Positions 43,849-53,192 of a stretch of DNA of 64,000 nucleotides are shown in pieces. The stretch is from Rhizobiales bacterium Ga0077537 (GTDB lineage: Bacteria; Pseudomonadota; Alphaproteobacteria; Rhizobiales; Hyphomicrobiaceae), in contig LNEM01000006.1 of NCBI GenBank assembly GCA_001464955.1, forward strand, positions 62,001 through 126,000. Direction: 5' to 3'. The position numbers and the translations under genes were made by a program. The first letter of the stretch is position 1. Every line of letters begins with the position of its first letter. Under the pieces are notes generated by a model, which was given only the letters and a program-made list of their open reading frames with translations, did not search any database and had not been told where the DNA came from.

Positions 43849-44100
43849 ATAGAATCAAAACATTAGTGATCTTCGGTCGCCTCAGACAATCCGCCGCTCA
43901 CGCAGAGTTCACGCAGGAAGCAGGTGTTTGCACTTGCTCGGGGGAGCGCGCCAAGTGGCGGTCCGGCTATGGTCGTTCGAGCGCCCCCTGCGCGGGCCAC
44001 AACACGTTGCAGAATCCCTGGGGAGATTTGGGCAAGCGCGCTTGCCCGGATTGACGTAAACCTGTAGACAAATTCTTCAACCAGCTGCGGTCCATGAGCC

Positions 44101-44742
44101 ATGACCCGTCCATCCGCGCGGAGACCCGACGCCGGCGGGCAGCACGGCCCCCTCAAGGCGAACGGCCTCGATTTCGACGACGTTATCGATCTGCTCGCAT
44201 CGACTCTCGACGATCTTTCAATCGAGACCGGCCTTGATCGATTGGCTCTCGCGGAAGGACTTGCTCGCCGTGTCCGAGAGAGTTCTCCCGACACCGTTGA
44301 AGAGTTCGAATTCGGCTTTGCCGCATCCCCGGAGACCATCGCCCGCGCCGAAAAGATGATCACCCCGCTGCGGTACTCTCCCGAGATCCTCAAAATCCTG
44401 GCTCAAAGGCCAGCGCCCGACAAAGCCCCCGCACTCTGGCACGACCGCATCCACGATCCGGAACTCGCCAAGCTCGACGCTGCCCGGTTCGTGCGCACCA
44501 TCTATGCGCCCTGGCTCGGCAAGGGTCTTACCCGCCGCCACCTGCACGACATCGATGCCGCGCTCTACAAGGCGTTGTCCGTATGGGAATCACGGCATCC
44601 CGGTGACCGAATCGACGAGCTGCCGACGCTCGCTGAGGTCATCGATCGGAAGGTCGAGGCTCTCTCCGCGATCATGCCTGAAGAAGAATTGCGCAAAATT
44701 GCCAGCACGTTACAGGCTCGCCATCAGCGATCGAAGAATTAA
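44101..44742 (+). CDS. Hypothetical protein of second element
   Basis: A 213-residue acidic helical protein. GLDFDDVIDLLASTLDDL and later ARFVRTIYAPWLGKGLTRR and RHLHDIDAALYKAL segments are the most conserved-looking parts. No motif recognised. First gene after the att site. Confidence 0.55.
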   Translation: MTRPSARRPDAGGQHGPLKANGLDFDDVIDLLASTLDDLSIETGLDRLALAEGLARRVRESSPDTVEEFEFGFAASPETIARAEKMITPLRYSPEILKILAQRPAPDKAPALWHDRIHDPELAKLDAARFVRTIYAPWLGKGLTRRHLHDIDAALYKALSVWESRHPGDRIDELPTLAEVIDRKVEALSAIMPEEELRKIASTLQARHQRSKN

Positions 44743-44743
44743 T

Positions 44744-44772
44744 TTGCATTTTTTCTTCATTCGGGTTATACG
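44744..44772 (+). promoter_or_regulatory. Candidate sigma-70 promoter of alpA gene
   Basis: TTGCAT and TATACG are spaced by exactly 17 bases, about 90 bases ahead of the AlpA-like start. Sequence match only. Confidence 0.5.
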
Positions 44773-44864
44773 CTGCTCAGTCGGGGCGTAACCTCCTTCC
44801 TCCTCTCCACACATCGCAACGAAGACACATCGCGCCACACCCGTGGCCCACGAGGGATACCGCC

Positions 44865-45128
44865 ATGTCCAATGACAAGCGGAAGCCCGATCTTCCCGGG
44901 CTTCCCCGCCTGCTCACCATGCGCAGCGTCGCAGAAATCACAACGTATACGCCTCAACACATCTATCGCCTTGTCCGGCAGGGCCGATTTCCGAGGCCCC
45001 GGCGCGTCGGCCAAAATCGCATTGCGTTCGACGCCAACGAGATTTTCGCCTGGGTCGACTCGCGTCCGATCATTGGTTTGCCCGGCAACGACAATGAGCC
45101 CGGCGGGTCCGACGGCAAGGCCGCCTGA
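44865..45128 (+). CDS. AlpA-family helix-turn-helix regulator
   Basis: Eighty-seven residues. LLTMRSVAEITTYTPQHIYR then LVRQGRFPRPRRVGQ and FDANEIFAWV is the winged helix-turn-helix of AlpA/excisionase proteins. Such genes control integration or excision of prophage and ICE elements. It probably regulates this element. Confidence 0.85.
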   Translation: MSNDKRKPDLPGLPRLLTMRSVAEITTYTPQHIYRLVRQGRFPRPRRVGQNRIAFDANEIFAWVDSRPIIGLPGNDNEPGGSDGKAA

Positions 45129-45218
45129 ACTCTGAACATCCCTGCCGCCACTGAGCCCGCTCCGGACTTCCCGGGGCGGGACCGGCCCCCCTTTGCCTCC
45201 GATCGAGGAGCCAGCATC

Positions 45219-45815
45219 ATGCTGCACCAGGAGAACCGCAGCCGTCTTCAGAGCATCGCTGCCGCCGCCGACCGGCAGCCACAATTTACACAGCTTCACG
45301 GCCGCGAGCAGACGCGCCGATGGCGCAAGCGACTGACGATCGACTTCGCGCTCTGGCGGCAGGGCGCTCAGGCCTGGCGCGATACGGAGCATGCCTGCAT
45401 CGTGCACGGCCCCGCCGATGCGGATGGGCATTTCGCCGAAGACATCGCGGAGGCCCTCGCTCTCGATTGCACCGCGCTCGACGCGTCGGGATGGCGTGAT
45501 GCGAAGCGTCAGTCTGCCGTTCAGGCCATCGAGGCCATCGTCGCCGCTTTCGACGAGGCGTGCCGCAACGCCCCGTGCGTGCTGAGCTTCGACGCCCTTC
45601 ACGATCTCTCGGCGCCCGCAAGCGCCAGTGCTCTCCATGTCACCGCCGTCACAGCGGCCCTGCGCGCCGAGATCGAAGCCGCGTGGCACGTGCCGGGCCT
45701 CGTCCTCGTCGGGACCGTCCCCGCCTGCGAGGCCGTTGCCCTGTCGCTCGCGCTACCCAACCCCGCGGCCGATGCAGGGCAGTTACTCGCCGCGGCTCTC
45801 CGCCCTCCGGCCTGA
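45219..45815 (+). CDS. Degenerate AAA-like protein (pseudo-ATPase)
   Basis: A 198-residue protein that aligns by pattern with the AAA module of the next gene: CIVHGPADADGHFAEDIAEA replaces the Walker A region (GPPGTGKTT in the neighbour), APCVLSFDALHDLS replaces Walker B (APCLIFIDELDSIP), and GLVLVGTVP replaces sensor 1. The lysine and the DE pair are lost, so it should not hydrolyse ATP. It may dock on or regulate the FtsH-like protein, or deliver substrates. GAGGAG precedes the ATG. Confidence 0.6.
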   Translation: MLHQENRSRLQSIAAAADRQPQFTQLHGREQTRRWRKRLTIDFALWRQGAQAWRDTEHACIVHGPADADGHFAEDIAEALALDCTALDASGWRDAKRQSAVQAIEAIVAAFDEACRNAPCVLSFDALHDLSAPASASALHVTAVTAALRAEIEAAWHVPGLVLVGTVPACEAVALSLALPNPAADAGQLLAAALRPPA

Positions 45816-45875
45816 CCTGACCATCGCAGCAGCCCTCCTCACCCGAACGACACGCATCCTCCCGGACCACCCGCC

Positions 45876-47633
45876 ATGACATCGCCCTCCTACTTCCCCG
45901 ACGATGGCGACAAGCCCGAAATCCCCACCGGACCGAAGGTGCATCAACTCGCCGGCCTCGGACCCGCCCGCGTCTGGGCCGACCAACTCATCACTGACTT
46001 CAACGCCTGCAGGGCCGGCAAGCTCCGATGGGACCAGCTCGATCCCGGCGCCCTCATCTCCGGACCACCCGGCACCGGCAAAACCACCCTGGCGAGCGCT
46101 ATTGCAGCCTCGCTCGGCATCCCCATCATCATCACCGGCTTCAACAAGTGGAGCGCCCGCAACACCAGCAATTCAGGAGAAATCATTGCCGCCATCGGCG
46201 CCGACTTCGACCGCGCGAACGCCATTGCGCCCTGCCTCATCTTCATCGATGAGCTCGACAGCATCCCCTCGCGCGGCATCGAGAACCAGAACACCACCTA
46301 CTTCACGCTGATCGTCAACGTCCTTCTCAAGCGCACGGAACGGCGCAACCTGAAGGACGGCGTCATCGTCCTCGGCGCCACCAACCATGAGGATCGCATC
46401 GACCCCGCCCTCAAGCGCTCGGGCCGATTCGACCGGCATCTGCAGCTGGCGCTGCCCGGCGCCGAAGACCTCGTGGAGATCCTCGCCTTCCATCTCAAGG
46501 CCGACCGCAGCGCCGCCGGCGCTCTCGGCTCCATCGCCATCCTATGCACCGGCAAGTCCGGCGCTGACATCGAGAAGCTCGTGCGCGACGCCCGGCGAAT
46601 CGCCCGTCAGGCGGGACGCCCTCTCGCCCGCGCAGACCTCCTTGCGGCAATCGAGCAGGATGCCCCGAAGCTCAAGCCCGCGGAGCTAAAGCGCGTCGCC
46701 TTCCACGAGGCTGGCCATGCCGCCGCCGTCTACCGGCTGCGCCTGTCGGACGACGTCTCTCTGTCGCTGCTCGGCCCAGACGGGTCAGGCGGTGTCATGC
46801 GTGCCCCGTTCAAGTCTCCGCTTCTGACCGAGTTCCAGGTGCTCTGCCGGCTCATTGCGCTGCTGGCGGGACGCGCCGCCGAAGAAACGTACTGCGAGGA
46901 CCTGAGCAGCGGGGCCGGCGGCGACTCCGCCTCCGACATCGCTCAGGCGACCAAGCTCGCCATCCGCGCCTACGACGATCTCGCATTACGCAGCGTCTGG
47001 CACGGTCCGACCGCGCGGCAAGGCGCACCGGCCGGCGAGGACATCCTCCTGAAGGCCAGACGGCTGCTCGACGACGCCTACGCGCGCGCCCTGGAGTTCA
47101 TGGATCTCGATCGGGAGTTCATCACCCGCATCGCCGACGCGCTCGTCAAGCAGCGCGCGCTCTCCCATGCCGACATCGCCGCCCTCGATCCCGGCGAGCC
47201 CGGCCGCCTGCCGGCGTCAGGCAAGGCACTGCCGGCGCCCCCGCCACCGGAGCCCGACGGCTACGGCTGGGACGACGAACCCTCCTATGCCAATCCACCA
47301 CTGCCGTGGTCCGGCTACGACAGCCGGGACGCTCCCTTGTACACCGATCCCCGGCCCGCCTATGTTGCCGAGCACGAGCGGCCCCCGTGGTGGCAGACCC
47401 CATACGGGCCCCCGCAGCGCTCCTATGGCCCGCCCGGCGCCGCGCCAGACTGGCCGTACGTTCCCGTGGACGGATACGGCCGCCCCCTCGCCGCGCAGCC
47501 CCTCACGCTCCCCTTCCAGGGCCTGCCGCCAAGTCCGGCCGACGACACGGACCGGTACCTCGACGACGCGCCTCCCTCGCTGCTCGACCGCCTCCGCGAG
47601 GCGTATCGCGCTTTCCGGAGTGGCCGCAGCTGA
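45876..47633 (+). CDS. Soluble FtsH-like AAA metalloprotease
   Basis: A 585-residue protein. A single AAA module has Walker A GPPGTGKTT at 63-71, Walker B LIFIDELDS, and arginine fingers RSGRFDRH. It is followed by an M41 peptidase with HEAGH at 277-281 and the third metal ligand Asp354 in GGDSASDIAQAT. Unlike FtsH it has no membrane segment. The last 150 residues are Pro/Tyr rich and probably disordered, perhaps for partner binding. It is 60 bases after the pseudo-AAA gene. Likely an ATP-driven protease. Confidence 0.85.
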   Translation: MTSPSYFPDDGDKPEIPTGPKVHQLAGLGPARVWADQLITDFNACRAGKLRWDQLDPGALISGPPGTGKTTLASAIAASLGIPIIITGFNKWSARNTSNSGEIIAAIGADFDRANAIAPCLIFIDELDSIPSRGIENQNTTYFTLIVNVLLKRTERRNLKDGVIVLGATNHEDRIDPALKRSGRFDRHLQLALPGAEDLVEILAFHLKADRSAAGALGSIAILCTGKSGADIEKLVRDARRIARQAGRPLARADLLAAIEQDAPKLKPAELKRVAFHEAGHAAAVYRLRLSDDVSLSLLGPDGSGGVMRAPFKSPLLTEFQVLCRLIALLAGRAAEETYCEDLSSGAGGDSASDIAQATKLAIRAYDDLALRSVWHGPTARQGAPAGEDILLKARRLLDDAYARALEFMDLDREFITRIADALVKQRALSHADIAALDPGEPGRLPASGKALPAPPPPEPDGYGWDDEPSYANPPLPWSGYDSRDAPLYTDPRPAYVAEHERPPWWQTPYGPPQRSYGPPGAAPDWPYVPVDGYGRPLAAQPLTLPFQGLPPSPADDTDRYLDDAPPSLLDRLREAYRAFRSGRS

Positions 47634-47771
47634 CGGCCGCCAGCACGGGGCCGGCAGCACTGCCGGCTCTCGCGCGATCGCGCCGTTCGAGCCGTCGCTT
47701 CTCCCACTCGCTGCCGCTCCCGTGCGTTCTACAGTCAGCCAAGGCCTCCCGCATCATGGCCTCACCGCGTC

Positions 47772-48608
47772 TCAGACGACCGCCATGAAGATCGGTGTTG
47801 CAGCAGGAAACGTGGTCCGCTCGATCCACGCATCGAGCCTGGCGGGCGTCAACAGGTAGCACCGGAAGAAGATGTCGCGCGGGCCTGCGATTGCACCCAC
47901 CGCATCTCCGGTACCGCTCGGACCGCCTTGAAACACGATGCCGATTGGCACGAACTCGTTCTCGCCGGCAATCCCCGCGACCACGCCACCGCTCATCCCG
48001 CTGAAGCCGATACCGTGTGCTTCGCTCAGCTCTGAATGAAGCTGAAACACGTCGTCGCCGGCTCCGATCGGCCTGGTCACTCCCGCAACCGCAACGGCGA
48101 TGTTCGCCTTGATCCTCCCATCACGATCAACCTTCATCCGGTCCGGGAAGCCGACGGCGGCACAGCTCACGAACCCGCCATAGTCCGGCGCCTTGAACTC
48201 ATCAAAGTCGATGAAGGAGAGCTGCTCCCTGTCGCTTTTCAGCGTCTCCCAGTCTCCCCACGGAATACGCGCCAGCGCGATGTCAGCCGCCGGCTGCTGG
48301 AACTCCGGGGCCGGACAAGCGAAGCAGCTTTGCTTCGGCGACCCGAGCACAATGGCTCCGGCAGAATGTGCAAAGGCCAGTACGCCCGCAGTGGTGCCGG
48401 GATTGCGCGTCTCCGACGCCGCACTTTGCACAACGTGCCGGCACGTGACGCAGTAGAGCGTCCCACCTCGCCGCACGAATGTTCCGGTCGCCGTCGATGT
48501 CGCCGACGACCGCCCCGTGCGCAACAGGAAATCCTGCAGGAACAGCGGCTCTACCATGGGCCGGGCGAACGCTTCCACCTGCCGATAGACTGAGACCGGC
48601 TCGCTCAT
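47772..48608 (-). CDS. Trypsin-like serine protease
   Basis: A 278-residue protein with a chymotrypsin-fold triad: His58 (YCVTCRHVV), Asp109 (ADIALARI) and Ser206 (GFSGMSGGVV). No signal peptide, so it acts in the cytoplasm. Four Cys near 53, 56, 95, 98 suggest a bound metal or disulfide. Such stand-alone trypsin-like proteases occur in bacterial defence and conflict systems, but no partner effector is clear here. It converges with the FtsH-like gene. Confidence 0.8.
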   Translation of the reverse strand: MSEPVSVYRQVEAFARPMVEPLFLQDFLLRTGRSSATSTATGTFVRRGGTLYCVTCRHVVQSAASETRNPGTTAGVLAFAHSAGAIVLGSPKQSCFACPAPEFQQPAADIALARIPWGDWETLKSDREQLSFIDFDEFKAPDYGGFVSCAAVGFPDRMKVDRDGRIKANIAVAVAGVTRPIGAGDDVFQLHSELSEAHGIGFSGMSGGVVAGIAGENEFVPIGIVFQGGPSGTGDAVGAIAGPRDIFFRCYLLTPARLDAWIERTTFPAATPIFMAVV

Positions 48609-48728
48609 GTCATGCCCCTCGTCACTCCAATCCTCGCCGTTGTGGGCGCGCCCATCCGGTCAGCTCGCGGCAGGATAGCAGGATTGCCGAGCCTGTGCCG
48701 GCTACACTCCTCATACCCGGCTGCTGCC

Positions 48729-49298
48729 TCAGTTCCCTGCCTCCGATGCGCCGAGCGCCAGCGTCCCCTGGCCTGGTGCGCTGCTCTTGAGCTGATAGCC
48801 CTTCACGAAGGCGAGGCGGTCGCCGTTGAACATGAAGCGTATGTTGACGAAGAACGTGCCGTCGTAGGGGCTGCGGAACAGGAACTCCTTCTCGAGCAGC
48901 TCCCGGAGCCCCCGCCGGAACGTAGCAGGCGCCAGATCGGAGAAGTCCTGGCTGAGATTGACGGTGTCCTTACCCGGCGCCTCGCGCAGCGCCGCATAGA
49001 CGAACTCGAACACCGCAAGCCCCGCCTTCGACAGCCCCGCCGCCTGCTTGAGACCGGCGAGGTAGAGCTTCACGAAGCGCTCCTTATCGACCTCCTCGAA
49101 CTGGTACGCAAACGCCGCGCCGCGTCCCAGGATCTCGCCCGTACCGTTGTCGACGACGAAGCCGCGGTTGGTGTCGCCGATCTGCACGCGCTTCGATTTC
49201 GCGATCTCGGCCGCGTCCGGTATGCTCGGATTCGTCCGGTACACGGGAATGCCGTGCTTTTCGCGGATCGCCTTTCCGCTTTGTTCGATTTTGCTCAT
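48729..49298 (-). CDS. repL: RepL-type replication initiator
   Basis: A 189-residue protein. NRGFVVDNGTGEILGRGAAF, the LSKAGLAVFEFVYAALRE helix and a winged-helix part ending FFVNIRFMFNGDRLAFV resemble RepL plasmid initiators. It starts at MSKIEQSG behind GGGAGGCC. It implies that the second element can also replicate as a circle after excision. Confidence 0.75.
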   Translation of the reverse strand: MSKIEQSGKAIREKHGIPVYRTNPSIPDAAEIAKSKRVQIGDTNRGFVVDNGTGEILGRGAAFAYQFEEVDKERFVKLYLAGLKQAAGLSKAGLAVFEFVYAALREAPGKDTVNLSQDFSDLAPATFRRGLRELLEKEFLFRSPYDGTFFVNIRFMFNGDRLAFVKGYQLKSSAPGQGTLALGASEAGN

Positions 49299-49881
49299 TT
49301 TTGGCCTCCCGGATTGAATAATTTCAAACATGAGTGTGATTGTTTTTGTGCAGAATTCAAGCTCTGTTTTGAGCAAATTCGAACAGGAATTGATTCTTTC
49401 TGATCAGTTTCTGATTCAGCGCCCCAGGCATTCCGTGGCTTTGCGGTCATTTCCTTCTTACATAGATAATAATGGGATCGGAGCATCCCGCCGCGTGAGC
49501 GGACCGGCATCAGGCCACGCGTAGCCCGCGCCACAGGGCTGGCGGGCGTCAGCGCGTGGACCCCGAAGGTCTTTCCCATCGGTCGAGGTCGGCCGGGACG
49601 CAGGAGCGGCTGGCAGAACCGGTCCCACTCCACAGCATCTGCGGCGGATCGCAGACCGGATGGCACCGATGCCCACGTAACCGGCTATCGCGCTGATCCC
49701 AAGGGCGCAGGGCTCGGCGGTCGGAGCCTGCGGCAACGTCGACACAGCATGCCGGGATCGCGCTTGCGGTCCGGACCGCCGCAGACATCGGCACCGTGCT
49801 GAGACCACCCCTTCCCCCAACGAACGAACGCGCTACACTCGACGCTGCGGTACAGCCGGGGACGGCGATGACCGCCAAGGG

Positions 49882-49913
49882 CGAGAGGCGGGCAATCCCC
49901 GCCTTTCGTTTTT
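49882..49913 (+). terminator. Rho-independent terminator of a possible small RNA
   Basis: An 11-bp stem (CGAGAGGCGGG with CCCGCCTTTCG, one G-U pair), loop CAATC, then TTTTT. No protein gene lies upstream on this strand, so it may end a regulatory RNA beside repL. Confidence 0.6.
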
Positions 49914-50184
49914 CCGTAAATACTGCCCTCGCCCTTGATCAAATATCCCGGGGTCCGGGGCAGAGCCCCGGCGATCTATCCATAACTCGCCGACCTTTAC
50001 GCACGGCGAAAACTATCCACAGGTTTCTGCGCTGATATTCTTGGCAACCGATTGCCGCAAATGGCATGCGCCGGCTTGTCTCCCGGCCATTCAATCATGA
50101 GATGAACTTAGGGAAATACCAACTTGCCTCTTGGGGCACGCGCACGAGTCGCCAACGCTGACGATGCGCGCGGGTGCGAGTTGG

Positions 50185-50203
50185 GTTTTTGTAATACAAA
50201 AAC
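50185..50203. repeat. Perfect palindrome ahead of mobC
   Basis: GTTTTTGTA-A-TACAAAAAC, 9-bp arms with one central base, 62 bases ahead of the mobC start. Placement next to mobC and the relaxase fits an oriT or an auto-regulatory MobC operator. Confidence 0.5.
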
Positions 50204-50265
50204 ACCCCTCGGCAGGGAGGCCCCTGCACCCCGTGCGTCCGGTCGGAGCCACAAGGAGGATCGCC

Positions 50266-50670
50266 ATGCCGAGAACAAAAAAATTCCGCAACAACCGCCG
50301 CAGCAGCATGCTCGCGGTCCGTCTGCTTCCGAGACAACGCAACAAGGTGAAGCGAGCCGCACGCGCGGCCGGCGTCACCGTCTCCGCCTACCTGACCGCG
50401 ATCATCGACGGCAGGCGGCCGCGCCGTGCCGCATCTGAGCCCCCGGCCGACCTCGTCCCCTACCCGCTCCTCGCCCAGTGGCAGCGTGCCGGCAACAACG
50501 TCAACCAGCTCGCGCGGGCAGCCCACCGGGGACGTATGGTCGACGCCGACTGGGCCATTGCCGCCATGCGGGACCTCCTCGCGCTCATGATTGACGACCA
50601 GATCACACGGCGGATCGCCATGAGGTACGGCGCGGCACGGCTCGCCCGGCGTTTCGCCACAGCCGGATGA
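50266..50670 (+). CDS. mobC: MobC-type relaxosome accessory protein
   Basis: A 134-residue basic protein. VRLLPRQRNKVKRAARAAGV and SAYLTAIIDGRRPRR form a ribbon-helix-helix, followed by LAQWQRAGNNVNQLARAAHR of the MobC family. It helps the relaxase open oriT. AAGGAGG precedes the ATG. Overlaps mobA by four bases. Confidence 0.85.
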   Translation: MPRTKKFRNNRRSSMLAVRLLPRQRNKVKRAARAAGVTVSAYLTAIIDGRRPRRAASEPPADLVPYPLLAQWQRAGNNVNQLARAAHRGRMVDADWAIAAMRDLLALMIDDQITRRIAMRYGAARLARRFATAG

Positions 50671-51551
50671 TCGCCAAGCTCCCCGGTGCCCGCAGCGACG
50701 GACGCGGCCGGTCGTTCAAGGCGCTCATCGACTACATTCTCCATGACAAGAACCGTGCGCGAACGGCAAGGCGCGTCGCCTGGGCCGAGCCGGTCAATTG
50801 CGGCCTCGGCGGCAACCTCAGGCGCGCGTGGTACGAGATGATGCTGACCTGGGAGAACCGCGCCGCCCTCAAGCGGGCGGCCGGCATCCCCCTCACCGGC
50901 CGCGACAACGAGCGGCCCGTCCTGCACCTGACCCTGTCCTGGCATCCCGGCGAGCGCCCGGACCGCCGCGAGATGATGGACGCAGCGTTGAGCGCCCTCG
51001 ACTGGCTCGATCTCGGTGAGCATCAGGCCATCGTCGCCGCCCACAACGACGAACCGCACCCCCACGTCCACATCGCCGTCAACACCGTGCATCCCGTGAC
51101 CGGGCTGACCGCCAATCTCTATCAGTCCAAAAAGGCCCTCAGCGCGTGGGCGCTGAACTGGGAGGAAAATCACGGCGGCATCATCGTCGCGGCCCGCGCC
51201 GCCAACCGTCCCGGCGCTTTCCACCGTTCGCAGGTTGCGACCGGTCCGTCCCAGGCCTCGGCCGAGCCCATGCCGGAGCACGACCATCCTGCGGTTCACG
51301 CGGCCAACGACAACAGCGCATCGATTGCGGCACCTGCTCCCGCCTTGCGCACCCGCTTCCGGGCCGCCGTCCTGGCCTTCGCCATCCTCACGCCCTGGCT
51401 TTCGGCACTCGCACGCCTCGCAAGCTTCCGCCCGGCGCAGCCGCAGGCCCCTCACAGGCCCCGAAGCACTCAAGCCCCCATCGAGGGGCATCGCTCCCGG
51501 TCTCCGAGCCCGCCACTCCGGGCTCTGCCGGTCCGTCTTCCGCCGCCGTAA
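50667..51551 (+). CDS. mobA: Relaxase/mobilization nuclease
   Basis: A 294-residue relaxase of the MobA/VirD2 domain family. Tyr23 (ALIDYILHDKN) may be the nicking residue, and the histidine metal cluster is HPHVHIAVN at 131-139. The last 80 residues are Ala/Pro rich, with a possible membrane stretch near 229-245 (AAVLAFAILTPWLSALA). It starts at ATGA overlap with mobC. The short size suggests a mobilizable rather than self-transmissible element. Confidence 0.85.
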   Translation: MIAKLPGARSDGRGRSFKALIDYILHDKNRARTARRVAWAEPVNCGLGGNLRRAWYEMMLTWENRAALKRAAGIPLTGRDNERPVLHLTLSWHPGERPDRREMMDAALSALDWLDLGEHQAIVAAHNDEPHPHVHIAVNTVHPVTGLTANLYQSKKALSAWALNWEENHGGIIVAARAANRPGAFHRSQVATGPSQASAEPMPEHDHPAVHAANDNSASIAAPAPALRTRFRAAVLAFAILTPWLSALARLASFRPAQPQAPHRPRSTQAPIEGHRSRSPSPPLRALPVRLPPP

Positions 51552-51611
51552 CGCCGGACCTACAGGCTTGCCCAAGTACGTATCTGTGGCGTTGCGGTCT
51601 CCCGCAATTCC

Positions 51612-51670
51612 GGACACCTGCAAGACCGGTGTCCCGGACTTACGGCAGTCCGGTATCCCGGTGCTCCGGG
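51612..51670. terminator. Three tandem hairpins between convergent genes
   Basis: GGACACC/GGTGTCC with a 9-base loop, CCGGACT/AGTCCGG with loop TACGGC, and CCCGG/CCGGG with loop TGCT follow one another between mobA and the ParB-like gene. They probably block convergent transcripts. Confidence 0.5.
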
Positions 51671-51671
51671 C

Positions 51672-52046
51672 TTACGGTCTGCCGCGGCTGCGGCGCCCGT
51701 CCGGCACCAGATCCGCATCGGCGATGCTGAAGCCCGCTGTTTTCAGTGCCTCCATCACCACGTGCCGCGCGGTCTTGCGGTCGGCCACGGCCGCCTGCCG
51801 GATCGCATGACCGAGATAGTCGGGGATCTCGATGGTCAGCTTCTCGGCCGGTGCGCGGGCCGGGGAGGGGGCCGGCGCCGCCGCCGCCGCAGGGACAGGG
51901 CGCTCAGATATCACAGATGCCTTCGGTGCGGCCGGCCGCGTCATGGTCGGCACGCCGAGCTTCGCGTTGATGGCATCGAGCGCCGCATCATCGACATCGA
52001 GCGGCGCTGCGATCGAACGGAAGGAGAGGAGCGGCTTGTCACTCAT
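51672..52046 (-). CDS. Ribbon-helix-helix partner of second ParA
   Basis: A 124-residue protein with a Pro/Ala-rich middle and a C-terminal LTIEIPDYLGHAIRQAAVAD then KTARHVVMEALKTAG ribbon-helix-helix. It overlaps the ParA stop by four bases. Probably the centromere-binding partition protein. Confidence 0.7.
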   Translation of the reverse strand: MSDKPLLSFRSIAAPLDVDDAALDAINAKLGVPTMTRPAAPKASVISERPVPAAAAAPAPSPARAPAEKLTIEIPDYLGHAIRQAAVADRKTARHVVMEALKTAGFSIADADLVPDGRRSRGRP

Positions 52047-52738
52047 GACGCGACCTCCATCGCCTGGGATACGCCCAGCTCGAAGCCGGTGAGCGCGCCG
52101 ATCTCCGCCACGAGCGCGTCGAGCTCGGCGACGGCCTTGCCGACCGTCGGCCTGCTCGCGTCCGCATAGTGCGGTGGCAGCCCGGACAGGCCGATCTCCG
52201 TGTAGGCGGCGCGCTGTGCGATCGCCGTCTTGAGTACGGGGAGCCTGAGGCGCACGATCTCGTTCACGGCATGCAACTGCGCGTGCGAGGCGAGAGGCTG
52301 CACGCGCGTCAGCAGCGCGCGGTAGAGCGGCTCACGGCCGAACGCCTGGAACACCGACCGGATGTGCCGGGCGACGCGCGCCGCCTCGAAGATGTCGGCC
52401 TCGGACGGCGCCGCCGGGATGACGGTCAGATGCGCGCGTGCGACCGCGACCGTCAGCGCCCGCTCGTAGGCGCCTGCAATGTCGATCAGCACGATGTCCG
52501 GCCGCACCGTATTCGAGAGTCCCGACAAATGCTCCGTGAGGTCCTGCGGATCGCCGGCCGACACGGACAGGGCGGGACAGCGGCTGCCGTCGCCGAGCCA
52601 CCGGGACACCGTGTGATTGCTGTCGAGATCGACGATATGGACACGGTGCCCGGCATGGGTGAGGGCACCCGCGAGCGCGGCCGTCGTGGTCGATTTGCCG
52701 ACGCCGCCTTTCGACGAGGCGAGGGTGATGATCATCAT
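52043..52738 (-). CDS. ParA-type partition ATPase (second element)
   Basis: A 231-residue ATPase. Walker A KGGVGKSTTTAALAGAL near 10-26, then IVDLDSNHTVSRWLGD and IVLIDIAGAYERAL. It is clearly different from the ParA at 41466. AAAGG precedes the ATG. Confidence 0.88.
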   Translation of the reverse strand: MMIITLASSKGGVGKSTTTAALAGALTHAGHRVHIVDLDSNHTVSRWLGDGSRCPALSVSAGDPQDLTEHLSGLSNTVRPDIVLIDIAGAYERALTVAVARAHLTVIPAAPSEADIFEAARVARHIRSVFQAFGREPLYRALLTRVQPLASHAQLHAVNEIVRLRLPVLKTAIAQRAAYTEIGLSGLPPHYADASRPTVGKAVAELDALVAEIGALTGFELGVSQAMEVAS

Positions 52739-53192
52739 GAAAATGCCTTTCAGTATGAACCGCAGATACGGGAATACGCATATGTGGGGTATCGGTTGAA
52801 CGGGAATACGTGCACCCAGTCTGCCGTATTCGTTGCTCCCGTCCAGACCGACCCCGGGCTCTCAATCCGGACCACGATCCAGGCCATCGATCACGGCAAC
52901 CCGCCGCCGGGCACGGCGGCTTCCGGTGCCAGCCCGTTCCAACGCCCGCGCCATCAATGCCCTGAGCCGCGCATCCGGCCATGAGATTGCAGGCTGCAAA
53001 CTGAGATCGACTGAAGGCGAGCAATGATAACGGCGCCGCTCAGGATTCCGCTATCGACGCGCTGAGGCGCGAGGTCCGTGCGCTCAAAAGCAGCGCAGTG
53101 AACAACGCCGATGTCACGGCCACGCCGGCCGGCGGCACGATGCCCGGCGTCCCGCGCCGAGTTTCCGTAAGATACATTATCACATCAGAAAG
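52739..53192. other. Intergenic region
   Basis: No gene supported. A coding-like frame at about 53010-53160 (IDALRREVRALKSSAVNNAD) lacks a start and looks like a relic. Confidence 0.3.

Larger units (their letters stand above)
49299..50265. other. Long noncoding region between RepL and MobC
   Basis: No gene supported over nearly one kilobase. The left part (49300-49480) is AT rich with imperfect inverted repeats and could hold the RepL origin. The middle ends in a strong terminator (49882-49913), so a small plus-strand RNA may be made here. The right part leads to a perfect palindrome (50185-50203) ahead of mobC that may belong to oriT. Confidence 0.45.

Noticed and set aside
53010-53160. 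Coding-like stretch ahead of the Phd antitoxin
   Set aside because: Reads as protein but has a stop just before it and no start; regarded as a possible relic only.
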